A stretch of DNA of 64,000 nucleotides from Acinetobacter sp. ANC 3781. GTDB taxonomy: Bacteria > Pseudomonadota > Gammaproteobacteria > Pseudomonadales > Moraxellaceae. The stretch covers positions 62,001 to 126,000 of the forward strand of contig NZ_SJOH01000006.1 of NCBI RefSeq assembly GCF_004331285.1, in the 5' to 3' direction. Under the pieces are notes generated by a model. It had not been told where the DNA came from. It did no database searches and saw only the letters and a list, made by a program, of their open reading frames with translations. The position numbers were made by a program, and so were the translations under genes. Numbering within the stretch: the stretch's first letter is position 1; every line of letters begins with the position of its first letter. Shown one piece after another: positions 57,885 through 64,000 of the stretch.

Positions 57885-58106
57885 ATGAAATTAACTCAAC
57901 TATTACTTGCTTCTACTTTTACCATTGCTGCTGCAACCACCTTTGCCGCTAGTGCTGATAAACAACCTCAAGAAGAAAAAGTGATTGTCTCTACTCAAGA
58001 ACAACCGGACACTGTAAGCTCTGAAAGTGCTGCTGCCAAGCCTACATCAGCTCAACCTGCTTCAGAAGTCGCTGTAGAAGAAGCACCGGCTAAACCTGCA
58101 CAATAA
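57885..58106 (+). CDS. Small secreted Pro/Ala/Glu-rich protein
   Basis: A 73-residue protein with a cleavable signal peptide (KLTQLLLASTFTIAAATTFA) and a short mature part rich in Ala, Pro, Glu and Ser (EEKVIVSTQEQPDTVSSESA), likely disordered. AAAGGATG lies eight bases before this ATG; an ATG three codons earlier overlaps that ribosome site. No Cys lipobox, so periplasmic or secreted. Function unknown. Confidence 0.72.
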   Translation: MKLTQLLLASTFTIAAATTFAASADKQPQEEKVIVSTQEQPDTVSSESAAAKPTSAQPASEVAVEEAPAKPAQ

Positions 58107-58170
58107 CCTTAAAACTCGATCTCTAAATTATTACCCCACCTTGTTTGCTCAAGTTAATATTTTAGAGATC

Positions 58171-58207
58171 AAAGCTGAATTATGTTAATAATTCAGCTTT
58201 TTATTTT
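58171..58207 (+). terminator. Terminator after the small secreted protein gene
   Basis: AAGCTGAATTAT-GTTA-ATAATTCAGCTT stem of 12 base pairs with a T-rich tail. Confidence 0.9.
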
Positions 58208-58234
58208 AGGGAAGATTTCTATAAACGATAGAAA

Positions 58235-58252
58235 TAAATGATCATTCATTTA
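58235..58252. promoter_or_regulatory. Operator-like inverted repeat upstream of the monooxygenase
   Basis: TAAATGA-TCAT-TCATTTA has perfect seven-base half-sites around a four-base centre, about 175 bases before the monooxygenase start. It has the form of a TetR- or MarR-type repressor site. The regulator is unknown. Confidence 0.4.
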
Positions 58253-58426
58253 AAAAACCATATAGTTAAATACACATATAATTATTAATTTTCAAATATT
58301 TAAAATATTAATAAAATTCTCCCTGTTTTGTTTTCATTCAACATATCTACTATGGCATAGCTTGTTTAGACCCTCAAATTCACCGTTAATACAGTTAAAT
58401 GTGAATTGATTGAATGGACATTCGCT

Positions 58427-60034
58427 ATGAGCAACAAAACAAATTACACCACTGAAGTGGCAATCTTGGGCGCAGGTCCGGTTGGTTTAACAATTGCGAA
58501 CTATTTAAGCAAACAAGGTGTTCAGGTCACTATTATTGAGCAGCTGGATAGTTTGATTGACTACCCACGTGCCATTGGTATTGATGATGAATCTTTACGT
58601 ACCATTCAATCACTCGGCTTAGTCGATCAAGTATTGCCGCATACTACTCCGAACCATGCAATGCGTTTCCTGACTCCTAAGGGTCGTTGTTTTGCTGACA
58701 TTCAGCCGCTTACCCGTGAATTTGGTTTCTCGCGTCGTAATGCATTTATTCAGCCTCAAGTTGACAATGTATTACTGCAAGGTTTGAAGCAATACGATAA
58801 AACTGAAGTGCTTTTTTCACGTCAGCTGAATGAATTTAGCCAAGATGCAAATGGCGTAACGCTAAAGATTCAAGATAAAAACCAGAAACAAGAAACTGTT
58901 CAAGCAAAATATTTAATTGCCTGTGATGGTGGTAACTCAATTGTACGTCGTACTTTGAATATTGCTTTTGATGGCAAAACTGCACCGAACCAATGGATCG
59001 TAATCGACATTGAAAATGATCCTTTAGCGACTCCGCATATTTACTTATGTTGTGACCCAGTACGTCCTTATGTATCTGCTGCGCTTCCGCATGGTATTCG
59101 TCGTTTCGAATTTATGGTGATGCCGGGTGAAACTCAGGAAGAGTTAAGCCAGCCAGAAAATATCGCAAAATTGTTGTCCAAAGTTCTACCAAATGCTGAA
59201 AATATTGAAGTGATTCGTCAGCGTGTTTACACACACAATGCACGTATTGCGGATAAATTCCGTGTCGACCGTATTTTACTTGCCGGTGATGCAGCACATA
59301 TTATGCCGGTATGGCAAGGTCAGGGTTATAACAGCGGTATGCGTGATGCCTTTAACCTGGCTTGGAAAGTTGCGCTCGTGGTACAAGGTAAAGCAACTGC
59401 TGATTTATTGGATTCTTACCAGATTGAACGTAAAGACCATGCCAAAGCGATGATTGATCTTTCTGTGATGGCAGGTCATGTGCTTGCACCACCTAAAAAA
59501 TGGCAAGGTTTTGTCCGTGACGGTATTGCCTACGCATTGAATTACATCAAGCCAATTAAACAGTATTTGCTTGAAATGCGTTTTAAACCAATGCCAAAAT
59601 ATAATGACGGTGCCTTGCTTGCAGATGGTAAAAAAGAATCTCCAATCGGTAAAATGTTTATCCAGCCGCAGGTAAAACTTGAGTCTGGTGAAAAAGTTTT
59701 ACTGGATGACGTGATTGGTAACGACTTTGCCATTATTGCTTGGGGTGTGGATCCACAATGGGGACTCAGTGCGACCACCATGCAAGTCTGGAAAAATTTA
59801 GGTGTTAAATTTATTCAGATCATTCCTGAAGTTCAGTTTGGCAATGAAAATCGCAAGAAATTTGACGGCGTGATTACCCTGGGCGATATTGGTACCGATA
59901 TCCGTACCTGGTTTGGTAAAACATCAGAGTCGGTTGTGATTTTACGCCCTGACCGTTTTGTGGCCGCACTTGCAATTCCACAAACTTTAGACCACGTGAG
60001 CCAGCAGTTATTCAAAAAGCTCCACGTAAAATAA
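58427..60034 (+). CDS. FAD-dependent aromatic monooxygenase (MhpA-like)
   Basis: A 535-residue class A flavoprotein hydroxylase. The FAD dinucleotide motif is GAGPVG (15-20), the DG motif is in [13 protein letters not shown] (about 160), and the GD motif with flavin contacts is [23 protein letters not shown] (about 282-304). A C-terminal thioredoxin-like tail is present. Similarity in layout is to 3-(3-hydroxyphenyl)propionate hydroxylase, but no mhp ring-cleavage genes are adjacent, so the substrate is open. The ATG at 58427 is preferred over an upstream TTG (58406). Confidence 0.87.
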   Translation: MSNKTNYTTEVAILGAGPVGLTIANYLSKQGVQVTIIEQLDSLIDYPRAIGIDDESLRTIQSLGLVDQVLPHTTPNHAMRFLTPKGRCFADIQPLTREFGFSRRNAFIQPQVDNVLLQGLKQYDKTEVLFSRQLNEFSQDANGVTLKIQDKNQKQETVQAKYLIACDGGNSIVRRTLNIAFDGKTAPNQWIVIDIENDPLATPHIYLCCDPVRPYVSAALPHGIRRFEFMVMPGETQEELSQPENIAKLLSKVLPNAENIEVIRQRVYTHNARIADKFRVDRILLAGDAAHIMPVWQGQGYNSGMRDAFNLAWKVALVVQGKATADLLDSYQIERKDHAKAMIDLSVMAGHVLAPPKKWQGFVRDGIAYALNYIKPIKQYLLEMRFKPMPKYNDGALLADGKKESPIGKMFIQPQVKLESGEKVLLDDVIGNDFAIIAWGVDPQWGLSATTMQVWKNLGVKFIQIIPEVQFGNENRKKFDGVITLGDIGTDIRTWFGKTSESVVILRPDRFVAALAIPQTLDHVSQQLFKKLHVK

Positions 60035-60063
60035 TCATTCAACTGAATGATATTAAAAGATCT

Positions 60064-60091
60064 GACCACGTGAAAGCGTGGTCTTGTTTTT
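60064..60091 (+). terminator. Terminator after the monooxygenase gene
   Basis: GACCACG-TGAAAG-CGTGGTC followed by TTGTTTTT. Confidence 0.85.
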
Positions 60092-60306
60092 ATCTAAATT
60101 CTTTAGCGATGTAAATTGCATATTTCTATCAAAATGAACACCTAAAGGCGTATATAACTGGACATCCGTTCTTGCTTTTCTTAGACAAAGAAAAAACCAA
60201 TTATTCACGAATGAATAATTGTTTAGGTTTCTAATAACTAAAATTAACTAGTTTAGTGTTCCAAATTATAAAGACGGAACTAAACAAAATTAATCACAGA
60301 ATTAAA

Positions 60307-60585
60307 TTAGTCGCTGAGACCTTTCAATTTTTCAGCAACAAGATGAGTATGCTGCCTATCAACAATGCTTAAACCCATATGCTGTGACTCAGCCCAAACT
60401 AAATACTCGAATATATCTTGTAATGGTTTTTTATCTATCAGCATTTTATACAATGGCATAACATAGCTATCATATTCATTAAATGCTTCTGGAAAATTTT
60501 GCACACCAATAGAATCCCATTCTTTTAAAAGAATAACTGAAATCCTTTTGTATAATGATTCAGCAAGCTCTATATTTTCCTCCAT
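60307..60585 (-). CDS. Small conserved protein of unknown function (WDxIGV...EYDSYV type)
   Basis: A 92-residue soluble protein. EWDSIGVQNFPEAFNEYDSYV, then an amphipathic helix and YLVWAESQHMGLSI, form a pattern found in small uncharacterised proteins that occur alone or beside toxin genes as candidate immunity proteins; that link is from memory and unproved. The start at 60585 has GAAAGGA eight bases upstream; the longer frame from 60618 lacks one. It stands alone in AT-rich DNA, which suggests acquisition. Confidence 0.72.
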   Translation of the reverse strand: MEENIELAESLYKRISVILLKEWDSIGVQNFPEAFNEYDSYVMPLYKMLIDKKPLQDIFEYLVWAESQHMGLSIVDRQHTHLVAEKLKGLSD

Positions 60586-60748
60586 TATGTTTTTCCTTTC
60601 ATTGGCGTTACAACTCAACCTGTTTTGAAATCTACGATAACTCGAACATTATTCACAGGATCATAATATTCTTTCGTCCTAGGTCTAGTTAGATAAGAAT
60701 AGGTGTTCAAGTCGTTATTGATTTTGCATAAATGAAAGAAAAACCATT

Positions 60749-61366
60749 TTAGGCATTTATTTTTTGAAACCACGGTACATCTTTCATCGAATCCCGGCTT
60801 CCAATCAGTTGAATAAAAGGCTTGAACTCATCCAGATAAGGCAAGATTTTAAAAGAGATGGCGAAAACCAGCCAGTAAGCCAGATATAAATCTGCTGCTG
60901 AAACTTTCTCGCCGAGCAAATATGGGTTGGCCTGTTGCATTCCCTGTTTTAGGAAAGCGAATAAAGTTTCCTCATGACCAAAAGCCAAGCCGGTTTTTCT
61001 CTTTTCAATTTGTTCTTTAGACACCTCAAGACTTTTTAAGTCCATATATTCGGTCAAGGGGCCATGACAAAAGAACATCCATTTCAAATATGCACCACGC
61101 TTAGGATCATCTAATGCCGGCGCCAAACCTTTTTCACTGTATTTATCGGCCAGATAGGTAAATATTGCCGCCACTTCTGAAACCACGATTCCTTGATCGA
61201 CCAGACATGGCACTTTTCCCATAGGATTAATCTTTAAATATTCAGCCTGGTGCATGTCTTCATAGGGAACTTGGATCTGTTCAATCTGATCTTCAATTGC
61301 CAGTTCTTTTAGCAAAGGAAAAAGCGTCATTCCACGTGATTGAGTATTGTTATAGAGCTTCATCAT
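60749..61366 (-). CDS. Glutathione S-transferase
   Basis: A 205-residue GST. The thioredoxin-fold N-terminal domain opens MMKLYNNTQSRGMTLFPLL, where Ser10 is the likely glutathione-activating residue, with INPMGKVPCLVDQG and VSEVAAIFTYLADKY contacting glutathione. The helical C-terminal domain follows (about 90-205). It is probably cytoplasmic and detoxifying. Substrate unknown. It is monocistronic. Confidence 0.91.
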   Translation of the reverse strand: MMKLYNNTQSRGMTLFPLLKELAIEDQIEQIQVPYEDMHQAEYLKINPMGKVPCLVDQGIVVSEVAAIFTYLADKYSEKGLAPALDDPKRGAYLKWMFFCHGPLTEYMDLKSLEVSKEQIEKRKTGLAFGHEETLFAFLKQGMQQANPYLLGEKVSAADLYLAYWLVFAISFKILPYLDEFKPFIQLIGSRDSMKDVPWFQKINA

Positions 61367-61540
61367 TTTTGTTCAATCTATCTTGTTGTTTTAATTATTG
61401 AGTATAAAGCGATAAAACAGTTTGTGCATTGTTGTTCTGTGAATCGTTGTAATGCAAAGGATTGTTTTATGAAACACTGTGATGTTACGCAATATCTTTT
61501 ATTTATTAAAACATGACGCAACATCTAGGTTTTTAATTTT

Positions 61541-62440
61541 TTAAAAGAATCCCATATAAAACTGTTCTTTCAATATTTTTAAAATCAGCTCAATGATTTG
61601 ATTCTTTTGACCTTTACGGTAACTTACATATAAGTCAATCATCGGCAAAGGCTCAATGGTGTTTTTCACCACAATTTTATCCCCTAACAGTGGAATAACA
61701 TAAGCCGGTACCAGACTCCACCCCACCCCCATCCCAACTAAATTTACATTCAATAAAATATTGGTCGATTGCTGTACCACATTGACATTCACTTTGGATT
61801 GCTTAAAAAAGTCGGTAATAATTTTATATAACTGCGGTGAAGCAATTTCATCACTGATAATGAAGTCTTGATCGTTAAAACTCTTGATACTGACGTGACG
61901 TTGCTCTGCTATAGGCGAATCTTTTGGAACAATTAAAGCCAAAGGCTCGCTAAAAATTTGTACATGCTCAAGTTCACTCGACTCATCAATATAGCGGGTA
62001 AAAGCAATATCAATATCGCTTTTCTTTAACGCCTTGAACTGATTTGCATCGGTCATACTGTGAAAGTTAATTTTGATATCAGGAAAGTGTGCACGAATAT
62101 TCGGCATGATATAAGGGAAAATTTTCATTTCCGCTACCGGCACAAACCCAATATTCAGCTGGTCTTTGTTTAAGTTGGCAATTTGACGGGCATCCTGAAT
62201 AGCTTTCTCAGCATGTTCCAAACTTAACAGGGCCTCTTTTAAAAATGCTTTGCCTTCTTCAGTCAGTTCAACTTTACGATTTGACCGAATCAACAACTGC
62301 ACTCCGACTTCTTGTTCAAGATCTTTTATTTGCTGACTTAAAGAGGGCTGTACCGTACACATGCGTTGTGCCGCCTTGGTAAAGTTCAGCTCTTCTGCCA
62401 CTGCAACGAAATAGCGTAAATGACGTAATTCCACGGCCAT
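61541..62440 (-). CDS. LysR-family transcriptional regulator
   Basis: A 299-residue LysR protein: winged helix-turn-helix at residues 3-62 (LRHLRYFVAVAEELNFTKAAQRMCTVQPSLSQQIKDLE) and an effector domain (about 90-299). It resembles the CatM/BenM/HcaR subgroup that responds to aromatic acids, but the effector cannot be identified. It lies six bases after the MFS gene, so the two are co-transcribed. Confidence 0.92.
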   Translation of the reverse strand: MAVELRHLRYFVAVAEELNFTKAAQRMCTVQPSLSQQIKDLEQEVGVQLLIRSNRKVELTEEGKAFLKEALLSLEHAEKAIQDARQIANLNKDQLNIGFVPVAEMKIFPYIMPNIRAHFPDIKINFHSMTDANQFKALKKSDIDIAFTRYIDESSELEHVQIFSEPLALIVPKDSPIAEQRHVSIKSFNDQDFIISDEIASPQLYKIITDFFKQSKVNVNVVQQSTNILLNVNLVGMGVGWSLVPAYVIPLLGDKIVVKNTIEPLPMIDLYVSYRKGQKNQIIELILKILKEQFYMGFF

Positions 62441-62446
62441 ACCTCT

Positions 62447-63640
62447 TTATTTGGGTTGTTGAACTGCTGCTGATACCACTGAGTATTTATAGACAAACAA
62501 GGTTGCCACAGTAATGACAGCACAAAATAGATAAGTCATTTGATAGCCATAACTCGCAATGATCAAACCAAGAGCTACCGAACCAATCGCCATGCCTAAA
62601 TCAAACAAGGTGAAAAAGGTTGAGACTGCATGTCCCATTCGCTGCTTGGGCACAGATTGAATCGCTAAAGTTTGAAAACAGGGAAATAAGGAGCCATAGC
62701 CAATCCCAATAAATATAGCAGATAGCCAAAGAATCCATTGGTTTGAAATAAAACTCACCACCACCAAGCCTAAAGCAAAGAAAATAAACGAAGGATAAAT
62801 GACGGCGCTGGCACCTCTACGATCATAAATTCTTCCAACCCACGGCCTTACTACAATCATGGAAATTGCGAATACAATAAAAAATAAACTGGTATAGGCG
62901 AGTAAATCTTTAGATTCGCTGTATGCGGTAATGAAGCTCATAATGCTGGAATAGGCAAATGCAGTTAGCAAGGCTACAAAGCCAATCGGAACTGCGCGCA
63001 TTTCAATAATATCATGAAAACCTAAACGTTTTTCTTCTACCGTGTTAGGTAACTTGTCGAGTTTATTTTCTTGTACCGGCACCATTAAGCAAAAAATAAA
63101 GCCCAGACAGATCACAGCGCTTAAAATGGCAAACAGCATCATAAAGTCGGTAAATTGAAGCACGGTTAAGGCAATCAAAGGGCCAAAGACCACGGCAAGA
63201 TTGGTCGACATGACAAAATAGCCCATGCCCTCACCTTTACGATGATCCGGAATAAAATCATTGGCAATCGGTACGGTGACGGTGGTTAATACACTAAACC
63301 AAATGCCGTGAACAAAGCGAATAATCAGTAAAGCCCACATGTTATCTGCAAACAGATAGCTAAAAGAAAAAAGAACAAATAAAAATTCGGAACCGCGAAA
63401 GGATATTTTTTTTCCCAATTTTTCAATAATTAATCCGGAAAATGGGCGAACTGCAATTGAAGACAGCAGAAATAAAGTGAGTGCCAAACCTGCTTCTTTG
63501 ACCGTTCCACCTAAATGCTTCATGATGTAAATCGGCAAAATGGTCAATAGCGCATAATAATACGTAAATAAAAACAGGTTATTGAACAGACACAATAGAA
63601 AAGAGCGATTCCATAAACGCCCGGTGTTCGTTGCAGACAT
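62447..63640 (-). CDS. MFS transporter (drug:H+ antiporter type)
   Basis: A 397-residue inner-membrane protein with twelve hydrophobic segments. FSGLIIEKLGKKISFRGSE carries the loop 2-3 motif, and RFVHGIWFSVLTTVTVPIANDFIP the helix 4-5 region. Size and the absence of MHS features suggest an efflux carrier. It sits between a TetR gene (27 bases upstream) and a LysR gene, typical of an efflux pump under local control. Substrate unknown. Confidence 0.9.
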   Translation of the reverse strand: MSATNTGRLWNRSFLLCLFNNLFLFTYYYALLTILPIYIMKHLGGTVKEAGLALTLFLLSSIAVRPFSGLIIEKLGKKISFRGSEFLFVLFSFSYLFADNMWALLIIRFVHGIWFSVLTTVTVPIANDFIPDHRKGEGMGYFVMSTNLAVVFGPLIALTVLQFTDFMMLFAILSAVICLGFIFCLMVPVQENKLDKLPNTVEEKRLGFHDIIEMRAVPIGFVALLTAFAYSSIMSFITAYSESKDLLAYTSLFFIVFAISMIVVRPWVGRIYDRRGASAVIYPSFIFFALGLVVVSFISNQWILWLSAIFIGIGYGSLFPCFQTLAIQSVPKQRMGHAVSTFFTLFDLGMAIGSVALGLIIASYGYQMTYLFCAVITVATLFVYKYSVVSAAVQQPK

Positions 63641-63667
63641 AATGACCCACTTCAGTGTAGCGCAGCG

Positions 63668-64000
63668 CTACTTTTGAATCACAACGGGTTGCATCAGCAA
63701 ACCCACAAGATTTTGAATATACGTTTCATCGGGCATACGATTGAAGAAAATAATCTGATAATGAATAGGGCCATACAGCGCATCTAGCATCAGCTCAAAT
63801 GGATAGTCAGCAATAATTTCATGACGTTGAATGGCGATTTGAATCAGCTTGCGGGTTTGCTCACGACGCGGCAATAAATACTGTTTAAAGAATTCACCCG
63901 CAGCTTCACGATGCTCTGCCATGACGACCAACAGTGCCCGTCCAACAGGATGATTCAATGCATGCGACAACTTTAAAAGCTGCTGATTCAGATTAAATTG
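63668..64000 (-). CDS. TetR-family regulator (C-terminal part; cut by the window end)
   Basis: The frame stays open to the last base, so the gene continues beyond the window. The visible 110 residues form the helical ligand-binding domain of a TetR regulator: ALLVVMAEHREAAGEFFKQY, RREQTRKLIQIAIQRHEI, LMLDALYGPIHYQIIFF, as in the TetR_C_11-like group. The DNA-binding N-terminus lies outside. Upstream of the MFS and LysR genes on the same strand, it is probably the local repressor of the operon. Confidence 0.85.
   Translation of the reverse strand, partial: QFNLNQQLLKLSHALNHPVGRALLVVMAEHREAAGEFFKQYLLPRREQTRKLIQIAIQRHEIIADYPFELMLDALYGPIHYQIIFFNRMPDETYIQNLVGLLMQPVVIQK

Larger units (their letters stand above)
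58107..58426. other. Spacer with a terminator and an operator-like repeat
   Basis: About 320 AT-rich bases. It holds the terminator at 58171-58207 and an inverted repeat at 58235-58252, described separately, then the presumed promoter of the monooxygenase. Confidence 0.6.

Noticed and set aside
1-64000. CRISPR arrays, tRNA or rRNA genes, insertion sequences, prophage
   Set aside because: No regularly spaced repeats, cloverleaf-like genes, transposase or phage genes were found on reading the spacers.

Overview
The window is a chromosomal segment of a low-GC gammaproteobacterium, almost certainly Acinetobacter. The strongest marker is the gene order rubA-rubB-estB-oxyR (11064-14392), the arrangement described for alkane degradation in Acinetobacter baylyi ADP1. 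AT-rich spacers, many short hairpin-plus-T-tract terminators and an intergenic CTCCCTTT...AAAGGGAG repeat fit the same genus. No rRNA, tRNA, CRISPR array, intact insertion sequence, integrase or phage gene was seen.

Layout. 1-10.5 kb: end of a universal stress protein, an alkyltransferase-like DNA repair protein, a CPA1 Na+/H+ antiporter, YpfJ metallopeptidase, a DUF808 membrane protein, trpS, a decayed secreted-protein gene, lysS, an SRPBCC protein, a YqiA-like esterase and apt. 11-14.4 kb: the rub electron-transfer operon with estB and oxyR, with hairpin terminators inside it. 14.4-15.4 kb: a decayed gene. 15.5-23.8 kb: ppk1, mtgA, a rhomboid protease, an FtsX-type ABC exporter divergent from tesA (as in enterobacterial tesA-ybbA-ybbP), and a beta carbonic anhydrase. 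24-26.1 kb: a secreted lipase-like hydrolase and an unknown partner.

26.2-30.9 kb is an iron-related block: a TonB-dependent receptor with a Fur-box-like site, nfuA, a second rhomboid, and a solitary siderophore-binding protein with its own Fur-box-like site. Next come an unrecognised 517-residue protein, a Pit phosphate transporter and metH. Directly after metH lies an AT-rich, stand-alone SIR2-domain gene, the best candidate here for a phage-defence NADase. It is followed by a membrane diguanylate cyclase, a peptide deformylase, a small membrane protein, an MHS-type transporter, a DUF2505 protein, pnuC, a crotonase and several gene remnants.

48.5-54.5 kb holds pgaB-pgaC-pgaD for poly-N-acetylglucosamine, with no pgaA and with a large diguanylate cyclase on the same strand upstream. 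A link through c-di-GMP is plausible, because PgaCD is a c-di-GMP-activated synthase in E. coli. 54.5-57.3 kb: FKBP isomerase, MgtC-like protein, YaeQ and a CobW GTPase. 57.9-64 kb: a small secreted protein, an MhpA-like FAD monooxygenase, a small conserved protein, a GST and a TetR-MFS-LysR cluster cut by the window end.

Most of the window is ordinary housekeeping. The accessory signals are the SIR2 gene, the reduced pga locus, the iron block and four decayed genes.
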